Origin: Lysobacterales bacterium
Lineage (GTDB): Bacteria; Pseudomonadota; Gammaproteobacteria; Xanthomonadales; UBA2363
Direction: 5' to 3'
NCBI GenBank assembly: GCA_019634735.1
Contig: JAHCAT010000014.1
Coordinates: 62,001 to 126,000, forward strand
Length of the DNA: 64,000 nucleotides
The position numbers and the translations under genes were made by a program. How positions within the stretch are numbered: the first letter of the stretch is position 1; each line of letters starts with the position of its first letter. The notes under the pieces were generated by a model. The model was not told the origin of the DNA. It saw only the letters and a program-made list of their open reading frames with translations, and ran no database searches. Shown here one piece after another: positions 52,454-62,385 of the stretch.

Positions 52454-53634
52454 GGACCTGGCGCCAGGTGGCGGCCATCGTCGCGATGAACCTGCGCAGC
52501 ATTCCGCAGCGTTGGGGCGCATCCCTGGTCATCATCGTCGGCATCGCCGGCGTGGTCGCCGTGCTGGTCGCCATGCTTTCGATGTCGACGGGTCTGCGCC
52601 GGACCCTGTCGGCGACCGGCGAGCTCGACCGGTCCCTGGTCCTGCGCGCCGGCGCCAACGCCGAACTGTCCAGTTTCCTGGACCGTGCCGCGGCGACCCG
52701 CATCAAGAACGATCCCTCGGTGCGGCGCGATGCCGATGGCCTGCCGATCGCCTCGGCCGAACTGATCGTGATCGCCGAGGTGCCGCGGCGCGGCCAGCGC
52801 ACCGGCGCCAACGTCTCCCTGCGCGGCGTCGAGCCGGCCGGCGTCGCCATGCGCCCGGAATGGCGGCTGGTACAGGGACGGATGTTCCGGCCCGGCCTGC
52901 GCGAGCTGGTGGTCGGCCAGGGCGCCGCCGGCCAGTTCGCCGGCCTGGCGATCGGCGACACCCTGCGCCTGCGCGGCTCGACCTGGACCATCACCGGCGT
53001 ATTCGACTCCGGCGGCGATGGCCATGCCACCGAGTTGTGGGGCGATGCCGAGGCGGTACAGAGCGCCTTCGGCCGGACCGGCTTCTCCTCGGTGCTGGCC
53101 CAGCTCACCCACGGCGATGCCTTCGACGCCATGAAGGCCCGCCTGACCGTCGATCCGACCCTGACCGTGGATGTCTTCCGGGAACAGGAGTTCTTCAGCG
53201 CCCAGTCGCAGACGCTGACCTTCCTGATCGGCCTGCTGACCAACATCATCGCCGCGATCATGGCCTTCGGCGCGCTGTTCGGCGCGCTCAACACCATGTA
53301 CTCCGCGGTCTCGGCGCGTACCGCGGAGATCGGCACGCTGCGCGCGCTGGGATTCGGACGGCTGCCGGTGGTCGCCTCGGTGATGGCCGAATCGATGCTG
53401 CTGTCGGCGCTGGGCGGCGCGCTGGGCGCGGCGCTGGCCTGGCTGCTGTTCAACGACTACAGCGTCAGCACCCTGGGCCAGGGCTTCACCCAGGTCGCCT
53501 TCAACTTCGCGGTCACTCCGGCCCTTGTGCTGCAGGGCCTGGTCTGGGCGCTGGCGATCGGCTTCCTGGGCGGCCTGATGCCGGCCCTGCGCGCGGCGCG
53601 CCTGCCGGTCACCGCGGCCTTGCGGGCGATCTGA
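52450..53634 (+). CDS. ABC exporter permease 2 (MacB/FtsX fold)
   Basis: The 394-residue protein has the same plan as permease 1: a helix at residues 25-45, a MacB-like periplasmic domain (about 50-260), and three C-terminal helices with TAEIGTLRALGFGR. The third copy of the ATGAGGACCTGG sequence is its start. Two upstream ATGs with the same N-terminal sequence belong to the leader copies, and the ribosome may reach this start mostly by re-initiation at ATGA. It ends the exporter operon. Confidence 0.9.
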   Translation: MRTWRQVAAIVAMNLRSIPQRWGASLVIIVGIAGVVAVLVAMLSMSTGLRRTLSATGELDRSLVLRAGANAELSSFLDRAAATRIKNDPSVRRDADGLPIASAELIVIAEVPRRGQRTGANVSLRGVEPAGVAMRPEWRLVQGRMFRPGLRELVVGQGAAGQFAGLAIGDTLRLRGSTWTITGVFDSGGDGHATELWGDAEAVQSAFGRTGFSSVLAQLTHGDAFDAMKARLTVDPTLTVDVFREQEFFSAQSQTLTFLIGLLTNIIAAIMAFGALFGALNTMYSAVSARTAEIGTLRALGFGRLPVVASVMAESMLLSALGGALGAALAWLLFNDYSVSTLGQGFTQVAFNFAVTPALVLQGLVWALAIGFLGGLMPALRAARLPVTAALRAI

Positions 53635-53649
53635 GCCGAGGCCCGGAGA

Positions 53650-54576
53650 TCAGGCAGGGGTCCTGGTCACCGGCCGCACCGTGCCCGGTGGCGGCGCCGC
53701 GCCGCGGCTGATGAGCACGACGCCCGACAGGATCACCGCCATCGCCAGCACGGTCTGCCAGCCGACCTGTTCGCCGGCCAGCAGGGCGCCGAGCAGGACC
53801 GCGATCGGCGGATTGACGTAGGCATAGCTGGTCGCCAGCGCCGGCCGCACGTTGTTGAGCAGCCAGATGTAGGCGCCGAAGCCGATGATCGAGCCGAACA
53901 CCGCCAGGTAGGCCAGCGCGGCGATCGCGGTAGCCGGCGGCGTGCCCTCGATGCGCTCGCCGGTGGCCAGGCCGAAGGCCAGCATCGCGATGCCGCCGGT
54001 CAGCATCTGCGCCGCCGTGCTCATGAACGGCGGCGGCAGGTCGCGGCCCCGGCTCCAGACCGAACCGAACGCCCACGAGGCGGCCGCGACGACCAGCGCC
54101 AGGGCCGCAAGCGGCCTGGCCTGCAGCGCCTCGCCGGCATTCAGCAGCAGCACGCCGGCGAAGCCGACCAGCAAGCCCAGCCACTCCATGCCCCGGTAAC
54201 GACGGCCGAACGCCAGGCCGAACAGCGCCGCCCACAGCGGCATCGAGGCGACCGCGATCGCCGCCAGGCCGGACGCCACCCATTGCTGGGCCACCGATAC
54301 CAGGCCGTTGCCCATGCCGAGCAGCAGCACGCCCATCAGCGCGGCATTGCGCCACTGGCGCGCCGTCGGCGCCGGCTGGCCGCGCAACCGCAGCCACAGG
54401 TAGACGGCCGACCCGGCGCACACGAAGCGCAGGCCGGCCATCAGGAAGGGCGGAAAACCCTGCAGGCCGAAGCGGATGCCCAGGTAGGTCGAACCCCAGA
54501 TGAGGTAGACGGCGAGCAGGCCGAGGCCGACCTGCACGCGCGTGGCTGGGGCACCGTCGGGCTCCGCTGCCGTCAT
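53650..54576 (-). CDS. EamA/DMT-family transporter (YedA-like)
   Basis: The 308-residue protein has ten membrane helices in two EamA units (LAVYLIWGSTYLGIRFGLQG near the start; AYVNPPIAVLLGALLAGEQ in the second half). The length and first motif resemble YedA. The substrate is unknown. It is convergent with permease 2, 15 bp away. Confidence 0.88.
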   Translation of the reverse strand: MTAAEPDGAPATRVQVGLGLLAVYLIWGSTYLGIRFGLQGFPPFLMAGLRFVCAGSAVYLWLRLRGQPAPTARQWRNAALMGVLLLGMGNGLVSVAQQWVASGLAAIAVASMPLWAALFGLAFGRRYRGMEWLGLLVGFAGVLLLNAGEALQARPLAALALVVAAASWAFGSVWSRGRDLPPPFMSTAAQMLTGGIAMLAFGLATGERIEGTPPATAIAALAYLAVFGSIIGFGAYIWLLNNVRPALATSYAYVNPPIAVLLGALLAGEQVGWQTVLAMAVILSGVVLISRGAAPPPGTVRPVTRTPA

Positions 54577-54714
54577 CGGGGATCCGGGGATGTTGCCGCG
54601 AACCTGCGGCGGGGGCTGCGCGCGCTCCCCGAAGCGGCTGGCCGTAGCCGCGCCCGGGGATCGCGTTTACCGCGGCACGGACCGCCGGGATACCCGGGGC
54701 GCTGCCGGCGGGAT

Positions 54715-56877
54715 CTACTCGACCTGGGCGCCCTCGGCCCTTGGGGGCACCAGCCCGGCCAGGCGCAGATCCTCGTTGCCCAGGGCGATGGCGTCGGCCA
54801 GGATCCGGGATGCCTCCACGACCAGGGCGTCCGGCCGGTTGTTGAGCCGGGCCCGCTCCTCGGCAGCGAGCGATTCCGCCAGGCCGCGCTCGTCGGCCTG
54901 CAGGCCATCGTCGCCGCGCCCGCCATCGGCATCGGCCACGCCGAGTTCGGCACGGCGCGCCTCGCGCTGACGCCGGCGCGCTTCCTGGCGGTCGCGCTCG
55001 GCCCGCCGCTCGCGCTCGACCAGCGACACGCTGCGCTCCTCGCGCTGGCGCCGGTACTCGGCGATGTCCTCCTGCCAGAATCGGAACTCGTCGTCTGCGG
55101 CGATGCGGGCGAGATGGCGGGCCTGCAGGGGCGCCAGCAGCGGCGACAGGTCGGCGACAGGCTGGTACTTGGCGGCGTCGATCTGCATCCAGGGCAGCGC
55201 GTTGTCGTAGGTGCCCTCGCCGTAGTCCTCGGCGTCCAGGCTGACCGGGAACTGGATGTCGGGGGTGACGCCCTTGACCTGGGTGCTGCCGCCATTGATC
55301 CGGAAGAACTGCGCGGTGGTGAACTTGAGCTGGCCGTGGCGGGCGCCCTCGCGGCCGCTCAGCTGGTCCAGGCTGATCAGGTTCTGCACCGTGCCCTTGC
55401 CGTAGGTCGGCTCGCCGATCACCAGGCCACGGCCGTAGTCCTGGATGGCTGCCGCGAAGATCTCCGAGGCCGAAGCCGAAACCCGGTTGACCAGCACCGC
55501 CAGCGGTCCGTCCCAGGCCCGGCCCGGCCGGCGGTCGCGATTGACGTCGACCCGACCCTGGGCATTGCGGACCTGGACCACCGGCCCCTGGTCGATGAAC
55601 AGGCCGGTCAGTTCGGTGGCCTCGTCCAGCGAGCCGCCGCCGTTGTTGCGCAGGTCCAGCACGACGCCGTCGACACCCTCGTCGCGCAGCTCGGCCAGCA
55701 GCTTGGCGACGTCGCGGGTGGCGCTGCGGTAATCCGGCTCGCCGCGGCGGCGCGCCTCGAAGTCCTGGTAGAAGGTGGCCAGTTCGATCACGCCGATGCG
55801 GCGGGCGATGCCGCCATCGTCGACTTCGATGACCCGCTTCTTGGCGGCCTGCTCCTCCAGCTTGACCCGCTGCCTGACGATCGCCATGCGGGTCGGCCGG
55901 GCGTCGGCGCTGGCCTGCACGGGCACGACGTCCAGTCGCACGGTGGAGTCCTTCGGGCCGCGGATCAGCGCCACGGTGTCGTCCAGGCGCCAGCCGATCA
56001 CATCGACCATCGGGCCTTCGCCGTCCTGGCCGACCGCCATGATGCGGTCGCCCGGCTTCAGCCCGGCACGGTCGGCCGGGCCGCCGGGCACCACCGAACG
56101 GATCAGGGTGTACTCGTCGTCGCGCTGCAGGACCGCGCCGATGCCCTCCAGGGAGAGGCTCATCTGGATCTCGAAGGCGTCGGCGCTGCGCGGCGAGAAG
56201 TAGCTGGTGTGCGGCTCGATGGCGCCGGCGTAGGCGTTGATGAAGGTCTGGAACACGTCCTGGCTGTCGATCTCGGCGATGCGGTCGGCGAATCTCTGGT
56301 AGCGCTTGTCGAGGGTGTCGACGATGTCGGCAGCGCGCTTTCCGGCCAGGCGCAGCCGCAGCCAGTCGTTCTTGACCCGCTTGCGCCAAAGCTCGTCCAG
56401 CTCCGCCGTCGAGGCCGCCCAGGGCACGTCGCGGCGGTCGTAGTCGTACTGCTCGTCGACCTCGAAGTCGAAACCCTCGCGCAGCAGGGCGCGGGCATGG
56501 GCGGTACGCTCGGCGACCCGCTCGACGTAGCGGTTGAACATGGCGAACGGCGCCTCCAGCGCCTGGTTGCGGATCGCATCGTCCAGCAGGTAACGGTGCC
56601 GCTCGAATTCGTCGATGTCGGCCTGCACCAGGAACAGGCGGTCGGAATCCAGCGACTTGAGATAACTGTCGAAGATCGTCGAGGACAGCTCGTCGTCCAG
56701 CGGCAGCGCGCGGTAGTGCACGCGGCTGAGCGTGTACATCGCGAACACCGCGGTCTTGCCCTGTTCGGGCAGGGGCGCCAGCGCGCTGGCGGACGGCGGA
56801 GCCGCCTGGCGCGCCGCCGCGGCGCCGACGGCCACGAGCAGCGCGAACAGGAGGGCCGGAAGGGTGCGACGGATCAT
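54715..56877 (-). CDS. prc: Carboxy-terminal processing protease Prc (Tsp)
   Basis: The 720-residue protein has a signal peptide, an N-terminal helical domain (about 30-235), a PDZ domain (about 240-325), and the S41 protease core with the catalytic Ser in VSASASEIFAAA and Lys in PTYGKGTVQ. A charged helical C-terminal region (about 580-700) completes the Prc plan. It degrades periplasmic proteins with non-polar C termini and in other bacteria processes penicillin-binding proteins and trims wall hydrolases, fitting the wall genes next to it. Confidence 0.92.
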   Translation of the reverse strand: MIRRTLPALLFALLVAVGAAAARQAAPPSASALAPLPEQGKTAVFAMYTLSRVHYRALPLDDELSSTIFDSYLKSLDSDRLFLVQADIDEFERHRYLLDDAIRNQALEAPFAMFNRYVERVAERTAHARALLREGFDFEVDEQYDYDRRDVPWAASTAELDELWRKRVKNDWLRLRLAGKRAADIVDTLDKRYQRFADRIAEIDSQDVFQTFINAYAGAIEPHTSYFSPRSADAFEIQMSLSLEGIGAVLQRDDEYTLIRSVVPGGPADRAGLKPGDRIMAVGQDGEGPMVDVIGWRLDDTVALIRGPKDSTVRLDVVPVQASADARPTRMAIVRQRVKLEEQAAKKRVIEVDDGGIARRIGVIELATFYQDFEARRRGEPDYRSATRDVAKLLAELRDEGVDGVVLDLRNNGGGSLDEATELTGLFIDQGPVVQVRNAQGRVDVNRDRRPGRAWDGPLAVLVNRVSASASEIFAAAIQDYGRGLVIGEPTYGKGTVQNLISLDQLSGREGARHGQLKFTTAQFFRINGGSTQVKGVTPDIQFPVSLDAEDYGEGTYDNALPWMQIDAAKYQPVADLSPLLAPLQARHLARIAADDEFRFWQEDIAEYRRQREERSVSLVERERRAERDRQEARRRQREARRAELGVADADGGRGDDGLQADERGLAESLAAEERARLNNRPDALVVEASRILADAIALGNEDLRLAGLVPPRAEGAQVE

Positions 56878-56997
56878 GGGGAACTCCGGGGGTCGCCAGG
56901 CGGGGCGGCGATCAGGTACACAGACATAGCGCCGACCGGCAGGTTCCGCAAGTGCGGCAGGTTGTCGGCGGGGCAGGACGGGACGGGCGCGGCCCGT

Positions 56998-57981
56998 TCA
57001 GGCAACCTCGGCGACCCCGGCGGCATGGGCCATCTGGTCGGCATGGTAGGACGAGCGCACCAGGGGCCCGCTCGCGACGTGGCGGAAGCCCAGGGCCTCG
57101 CCCAGCCGGGCGATCTGCGCGAACTCGTCCGGGGTCCAGTAGCGGACCACGGGGTGGTGGGCGCGGGACGGCTGCAGGTATTGGCCGACCGTCAGCATGT
57201 CCACATCGTGGCGCCGCAGGTCGTGCAGAACCGCCTCGACCTGGGCCATGGTCTCGCCCAGTCCCAGCATGATGCCGCTCTTGGTGGGCACCTGGGGGTG
57301 CTGGGCCTTGAAGCGGCGCAGCAGATCCAGCGACCAGGCATAGTCGGCGCCCGGCCGGACCTGGCGGTACAGCTCGGGAACGGTCTCGACGTTGTGGTTG
57401 AAGACGTCCGGCGGCTGGCCGGCGAACGCCTCCAGGGCGCGCTCGACCCGGCCCCGGCCCCGGAAGTCGGGCACCAGGATCTCGATCTGGATGCCCGGCA
57501 CCCGGGCACGGACTTCGGCGATGCAGGCCGCGAAGTGGCCGGCACCGCCGTCGCGCAGGTCGTCGCGGTCCACCGAGGTGATCACCACGTAGCGCAAGGC
57601 CATGTCGGCGATGGTGCGCGCGAGGTTGGCCGGCTCGGCCGGGTCAGGGGGCAGCGGCCGGCCATGGGCGACGTCGCAGAACGAACAGCGCCGCGTGCAG
57701 ACCTCGCCCAGCACCATGAAGGTCGCCGTGCCCTTGCCGAAGCACTCGTGGATGTTGGGGCAGGACGCCTCCTCGCAGACGGTCACCAGCCGGTTGGCGC
57801 GCAGCTTGCCCTTGAGCTCGGCGACCGCACTGTTGGCAGGCAGCCGGACCCGGATCCAGGCGGGCTTGCGCAGCAACGGGCCATCGGCATCGAAGCCGGC
57901 GGTGTTGCGGGCGATCTTGGCGTCGGCCTTCTGCTTTTCGCCTTCGACCAGGACCGGGATCTGCTTGGCGGCGGGGTTCAT
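56998..57981 (-). CDS. lipA: Lipoyl synthase LipA
   Basis: The 327-residue radical SAM enzyme inserts two sulfurs into octanoyl-protein. Both iron-sulfur sites are visible: the auxiliary cluster [12 protein letters not shown] and the radical SAM motif CTRRCSFC, with the C-terminal SSYHADQ region carrying the conserved Ser. Its ATG overlaps the lipB stop (ATGA), so the two enzymes of one pathway are coupled. Confidence 0.97.
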   Translation of the reverse strand: MNPAAKQIPVLVEGEKQKADAKIARNTAGFDADGPLLRKPAWIRVRLPANSAVAELKGKLRANRLVTVCEEASCPNIHECFGKGTATFMVLGEVCTRRCSFCDVAHGRPLPPDPAEPANLARTIADMALRYVVITSVDRDDLRDGGAGHFAACIAEVRARVPGIQIEILVPDFRGRGRVERALEAFAGQPPDVFNHNVETVPELYRQVRPGADYAWSLDLLRRFKAQHPQVPTKSGIMLGLGETMAQVEAVLHDLRRHDVDMLTVGQYLQPSRAHHPVVRYWTPDEFAQIARLGEALGFRHVASGPLVRSSYHADQMAHAAGVAEVA

Positions 57982-58667
57982 CGCAACTCCGGGGCGGAGG
58001 CAGGCAGCGGCCGCAGGCCGAGTGCCGCGGCGAGCCTGGGGACCAGCGCGCGATCGACGTCGGCGAGGCTGCCGGGACCACCCAAGTCTAGCACCTGGGT
58101 CACTTCCAGCCCCGCGAACCCGCAGGGATTGATGCGCCGGAACGGCTCCAGGTCCATGGCGACGTTGAAGGCCAGGCCATGGAAACTGCAGGCCCTGCGG
58201 ACCCGCAGCCCCAGCGCCATCACCTTTGCGCCGTCGACATAGACGCCCGGGGCGCCCTCGCGACGAAGCCCGGCGATCCCCCATTCCGACAGGGTGTCGA
58301 TCACCGCCTGTTCGATCCGGCAGACCAGTTCGCGCACGCCCAGGCCGGCGCGGCGCAGGTCGATCAGCGGATAGGCGACCCGCTGGCCGGGACCGTGGTA
58401 GGTGACCTGGCCACCTCGGTCGACCGGCAGCACCGGGATGTCGCCCGGCGCCAGCACGTGCTCCGGGCGGCCCGCCTGGCCCAGGGTGAACACCGGCGGA
58501 TGCTCCACCAGCCAGAGTTCGTCGTCGGTTCCCCCATGTCGCTGGTCGGTGAACGCCTGCATGGCCCGCCACACGGGGAGGTAGTCGGCGAGCCCGAGGT
58601 CGCGCACCAGCAGGGGCCGCGGGGGCGTCGCGGCGGGGTCCGTTCCCGTGCCGCTCACAGCAGCCAC
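57978..58667 (-). CDS. lipB: Octanoyltransferase LipB
   Basis: The 229-residue enzyme transfers octanoate from acyl carrier protein to lipoyl domains, the step before LipA. Motifs are [12 protein letters not shown], the Lys in [11 protein letters not shown] and the acyl-carrying Cys in [12 protein letters not shown]. It overlaps the ybeD gene upstream by 13 bp. Confidence 0.96.
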   Translation of the reverse strand: MAAVSGTGTDPAATPPRPLLVRDLGLADYLPVWRAMQAFTDQRHGGTDDELWLVEHPPVFTLGQAGRPEHVLAPGDIPVLPVDRGGQVTYHGPGQRVAYPLIDLRRAGLGVRELVCRIEQAVIDTLSEWGIAGLRREGAPGVYVDGAKVMALGLRVRRACSFHGLAFNVAMDLEPFRRINPCGFAGLEVTQVLDLGGPGSLADVDRALVPRLAAALGLRPLPASAPELR

Positions 58668-58924
58668 TTCACGCCCGGGTGACCGCGCACCGCCTCGATC
58701 ACGGCGTTGAGCTGGTCGCGGTCGGCGGCGAGGAAATTGATGTGCACGGCGACGTAGTTGCCGGCGCTGCTCTCGCGGACCCGCAGGGTGCCGGCCAGGA
58801 CCTGGCCGCCGGCAGCAGCGACCAGATCGGGCAACGCCTTGTCGATGCCCGCACCCGCGGCGCCCATCGCCGACACCTCGAAGGTGCCGGGGAACTCGTA
58901 GGCCTCACCCTCAAGGTTCTTCAC
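58655..58924 (-). CDS. ybeD: YbeD-family protein (UPF0250/DUF493)
   Basis: The 89-residue protein matches YbeD in length and in sequence ([14 protein letters not shown] ... [20 protein letters not shown]). It has an ACT-like fold in the family; the function is unresolved. In gammaproteobacteria it lies between dacA and lipB, as here. The start is a GTG at 58924. Confidence 0.93.
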   Translation of the reverse strand: MKNLEGEAYEFPGTFEVSAMGAAGAGIDKALPDLVAAAGGQVLAGTLRVRESSAGNYVAVHINFLAADRDQLNAVIEAVRGHPGVKWLL

Positions 58925-58930
58925 GGCGGC

Positions 58931-60145
58931 TCACTCGAACAGCAGCAGGAAGGCATGCCAGGTTCGCCGGAAGAATCCGGCCTCCTCGTGCTCGTCCAGG
59001 CTGACCAGCGGCGCCTCGGCCACCGGCTGGCCGGCCAGGGTGACCTTGACGCTGCCCACGGCCGCGCCCCGCGCCTGCGGTGCGATCAGGGTTTCGGGCA
59101 GCAGCATCTCGGCCTGCAATTCCTCGTAGCGGCCACGCGGAATGGTGACATGGAGGTCGCGGGCCACGCCCAGGCGGGCCTGGTCGGCGGGTGCGCGCCA
59201 GATGTCCGGGCTCGCGACCACCTCGCCGGCCGCATAGAGGCGATGTGTCTCGAACGCCCGGAAGCCCCAGTTGAGCAGGGACTGGTTGGCATCCTCGCGC
59301 TGCCGGAAGCCCTCGCTCCGGCTGCCTTCGATGCCCATCACCACCGAGATCAGCCGCTGGTCGCCGCGCAGGGCGGATGCGGCCAGGCAATAGCCGGCGG
59401 CCGAGGTGTGGCCGGTCTTGATGCCGTCGACGGTGGGGTCGCGGAACAGCAATCCGTTGCGGTTGTACTGGCGGATGCCGCCGTAGGTGTACTCGCGGAC
59501 GGAGTACAGGGCGTAGTGGTCCGGGAAGTCCCTGATCAGCGCGCTGGCCAGCACGGCGATGTCGTAGGGGCTCATCTGGTGACCCGGCGCCGTCAGGCCG
59601 TGCGAGTTCACGAAATTGGAGTTGCGCATGCCGAGCCGTCGCGCCGTCGCGTTCATCAGGTCGGCAAAGGCCTCCTCGCTGCCGGCGATGTGCTCGGCCA
59701 GGGCGATCGAGGCGTCGTTGCCCGACTGGATGACCATGCCCTGCACCACATCCTCGAGCCGGACCCTGGAGTTAACAGCGAGCGCGCTGAACGAGCCGTC
59801 GGTGCCGGCGCCGCCCTCGCGCCAGGCGCGCTCGGAGATGAACACCTCGTCGTCCCGGTTGATGCGTCCGGCGGCCAGCGCCTCGGCGACCAGGTAGGAG
59901 GTCATCACCTTGGTGATGCTGGCCGGGTCGGCCGGGGCATGCTCGTTATGTCCGGCCAGGACCTGGCCACTGGCGTGGTCGAGCAGCACCCAGGCGCGGC
60001 CGGGCACCTGCGGCGGGGTCGCGGGAACCGCTGGCGCAGCGGGTGCGGGGGCTGGCGCGGGGGCCGGTGCCGGAACCGGCTGCGGTTCCTGGGCGGCGGC
60101 GACAGTGGCCAGGCCGGCCAGGACGAGTGCGAGCATCCTTCTCAC
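58931..60145 (-). CDS. dacA: D-alanyl-D-alanine carboxypeptidase DacA (PBP5/6)
   Basis: The 404-residue periplasmic enzyme removes the terminal D-Ala from peptidoglycan stems. The SxxK (SITK), SxN (SGND) and KTG motifs are present, and a C-terminal amphipathic helix (RTWHAFLLLFE) anchors it to the membrane. A Pro-Ala-rich linker (PAPAPAPA) separates the signal peptide from the enzyme. The start is GTG 60145, preceded by AGGAGATCTCACC; an ATG nine bases downstream is possible. Confidence 0.95.
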   Translation of the reverse strand: MRRMLALVLAGLATVAAAQEPQPVPAPAPAPAPAPAAPAVPATPPQVPGRAWVLLDHASGQVLAGHNEHAPADPASITKVMTSYLVAEALAAGRINRDDEVFISERAWREGGAGTDGSFSALAVNSRVRLEDVVQGMVIQSGNDASIALAEHIAGSEEAFADLMNATARRLGMRNSNFVNSHGLTAPGHQMSPYDIAVLASALIRDFPDHYALYSVREYTYGGIRQYNRNGLLFRDPTVDGIKTGHTSAAGYCLAASALRGDQRLISVVMGIEGSRSEGFRQREDANQSLLNWGFRAFETHRLYAAGEVVASPDIWRAPADQARLGVARDLHVTIPRGRYEELQAEMLLPETLIAPQARGAAVGSVKVTLAGQPVAEAPLVSLDEHEEAGFFRRTWHAFLLLFE

Positions 60146-60289
60146 GGTGAGATCTCCTGAATACACGGGACGGGCCGGCGCGAACGATCAGGCGCGTCTG
60201 CGCCAGGGACGGGGCTGGACCCTGCAATCGAGCAAGGGCGCCACGTTAACCGCATCGGCTGGCGCGGTCACGCGCCACGTCCGGCGGAT

Positions 60290-61210
60290 TCAGTTTCCGA
60301 TAACGATCGGTGTCGCCGGCAGGCCCAGCAGGCGCAGGCGGGCCTTGGCTTCCTCCACGGCGGCAGCGGTGAAGGGGCCGGCATGGACACGGTACAGGGG
60401 CGGCTGCCCGGCATCGGGCTCGACGAGCCGCGCCGATTCGCCGGACTGACGAAGGCGGCTCACCAGGGCCTGGGCATTGGCGCGCTCGCCGAAGGCGCCC
60501 AGCTGCAGCCAGACCGTGGTCGGACCGGCGGCCGGAGCCGGCAGCAGCACCGGCCCGTCCGGCGCGATCGCCTCGACCTCGACCAGGGCGGTGCCGGTCT
60601 CGTAGACACCCAGCTTCAGGGCCGCCACGTAGCTGAGGTCGATGATTCTGCCGTCATGGAAGGGACCGCGGTCGTTGACCCGGACCACCACGCTGCGCCC
60701 GTTGCCCAGGTGCGTCACGCGCGCATAGCTGGGCAACGGCAGGGTCTTGTGGGCCGCGGTGAAGGCGCACATGTCATAGGGCTCCATGCTCGACGTGGCG
60801 CGGCCGTGGAACTTGGCGCCATACCAGGATGCAAGTCCGCGCTCCCGGTAGTTGCGGACATCGCTGAGCACGCGGTACTCGCGGCCGAGCACCGTGTAGA
60901 CCGGCCGGTTGCCGTACCTGCTGAGGGGTTCGGCGCGGGGCACAGGCTCGGCGATGCGATCGAGGTCCGGTCGGCCGGTCGGCGCATGGTCGCGCTGGCC
61001 AGGCCGGTACAGGCCGCCAGCGGTGTAGTCGGCCTCGTCGTGCTCGTAGATCTGCGCGCAGGGGTCGGCGCCCTGCACCGCTGTCGCCACGCCCCCGGCA
61101 CCTGGCTGGGGCGCGATCCCGGCGCTGCCCGGCCTGGGCTTGCCCTTGCCGGCACAGCCGGCCAGCAACGTGACGGCGAGCAGCAGGATCAGGCGCCCGG
61201 ACCCGGCCAT
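60290..61210 (-). CDS. rlpA: Septal-ring lytic transglycosylase RlpA
   Basis: The 306-residue lipoprotein has a lipobox (LLAGC, Cys at residue 19), a long linker, the double-psi barrel (GLASWYGAKFHGRATSS ... MCAFTAAHKTLPLP, VRVNDRGPFHDGRIIDLS), and a C-terminal SPOR domain (WLQLGAFGERANAQALVSRL) that binds denuded glycan at the septum. It cleaves such glycans in daughter-cell separation. The usual T-x-S-G-E is changed to S-S-M-E in the barrel. Confidence 0.93.
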   Translation of the reverse strand: MAGSGRLILLLAVTLLAGCAGKGKPRPGSAGIAPQPGAGGVATAVQGADPCAQIYEHDEADYTAGGLYRPGQRDHAPTGRPDLDRIAEPVPRAEPLSRYGNRPVYTVLGREYRVLSDVRNYRERGLASWYGAKFHGRATSSMEPYDMCAFTAAHKTLPLPSYARVTHLGNGRSVVVRVNDRGPFHDGRIIDLSYVAALKLGVYETGTALVEVEAIAPDGPVLLPAPAAGPTTVWLQLGAFGERANAQALVSRLRQSGESARLVEPDAGQPPLYRVHAGPFTAAAVEEAKARLRLLGLPATPIVIGN

Positions 61211-61220
61211 GGCGCCGTCC

Positions 61221-62201
61221 TCAGGGCGCCCCGGAGACGCCCGGCGCCGCCAGGGCCTGGGTCAGCTGATGCACGGCCATCGCGTAGAGCGGGCTGCGGT
61301 TGTAGCGGGTGATCACGTAGAAATTGTTGAACAGCACCCAGTGCTCCTCGCCCGATGCGCCATCGAGCCTGAGCAGGGTCGCGGCGAGCCCGTCGCCCCC
61401 CTCATGGTCGACCCGCCAGCCCAGCTCGCGCAGACCGCCCAGGGTGGTGTTAAGGCGCAGGCCGTCGCGCTCGAAGGGCCGGGTATCGGGGCCGGACCGG
61501 GCCGGCAGGGTGACCAGGCCGTCGCGCTCCCAGCCGTGCGCCACGAAGTAGTTGGCGACGCTTGCGACGATGTCGGGCAGGGAGTCGAACAGGTCGCGGC
61601 GGCCGTCGCCATCGCCGTCGACTGCATAGGCCCGGTAGCTGGAGGGGATGAACTGGCCCCAGCCCATGGCGCCCGCATAGGATCCTCGCAACTCCCGGAT
61701 GTCCAGATGTTCCTCTTCGCGGACCAGGTGGAACAGGTGCTTCAGCTCGGACCGGAAGAAGTCGGCGCGGGGCGGGTAATGGAAGCCCAGCGTCACCAGG
61801 GCGTCGAGCACCCGGTGGCGGCCGGTGATGGCGCCGTAGCTGGTCTCGACGCCGATGATCGCGGTCACCACCTCCGCGGGCACGCCGGTCGCCGCCTCGG
61901 TGCGGGCCAGGAGATCGCGGTGCTCGCGCATGAACCGGCGACCGCCGTCGATCCGGGCCTGGGTCAGGAAGATCGGCCGGTAGTCGCGCCAGGGCTTGGC
62001 CTCGGCCGGTCGCGAAATGGCATCCAGGATCGATTGCTGCTTGCGGGCGCCGGCGAGCACCGCCTCGATCAGTGCAGGTGCCATGCCGGTTTCGGCGGCC
62101 ACTTCGGCCACGAAGGCATCCTGGCCCGGGAGCGGTGCGGCGGCGAGCGTCGTCGATGCGGACAGAAAGACGGCCAACAGGGTTCGGGTCATGCGTGGCA
62201 T
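61221..62201 (-). CDS. mltB: Membrane-bound lytic murein transglycosylase B
   Basis: The 326-residue protein has a signal peptide and the SLT family 3 features: catalytic Glu in IIGVETSYG, GAMGWGQFIPSSY and the Asp-rich DGDGDGRRDLFDS. It has no lipobox, so it may be soluble in the periplasm. The ATG at 62201 is used; another ATG lies three codons on. Its stop is 10 bp before the rlpA start, so both are in one transcript. Confidence 0.93.
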   Translation of the reverse strand: MPRMTRTLLAVFLSASTTLAAAPLPGQDAFVAEVAAETGMAPALIEAVLAGARKQQSILDAISRPAEAKPWRDYRPIFLTQARIDGGRRFMREHRDLLARTEAATGVPAEVVTAIIGVETSYGAITGRHRVLDALVTLGFHYPPRADFFRSELKHLFHLVREEEHLDIRELRGSYAGAMGWGQFIPSSYRAYAVDGDGDGRRDLFDSLPDIVASVANYFVAHGWERDGLVTLPARSGPDTRPFERDGLRLNTTLGGLRELGWRVDHEGGDGLAATLLRLDGASGEEHWVLFNNFYVITRYNRSPLYAMAVHQLTQALAAPGVSGAP

Positions 62202-62385
62202 GGTTTCTCTGCTTGGATTCGGCGATGGTAACCGACCGGGACAACGGACCGGGGTTCCGCGGACAGGCGCCTTGCCGCCTTTTCCCCCGCGCCTGCCAGC
62301 CAGGGCGCGGCCGGCGCAGCGCCAGGTCCGCGACCGCGCGTATGCGTGCTGGCGCTGAGCACCCCGAGGCCGCCCCCTGGCCGGG

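Noticed and set aside
54283..58242. A 1319-codon open frame on the plus strand over prc and lipA
   Set aside because: It is antisense to prc, lipA and lipB, which have full motif support.
62297..62320. An 18-bp match (GGGCGCGGCCGGCGCAGC) to the spacer of the 197-bp array, upstream of mltB
   Set aside because: It is short, GC-only in most positions and not flanked by the palindrome loop, so chance is likely.
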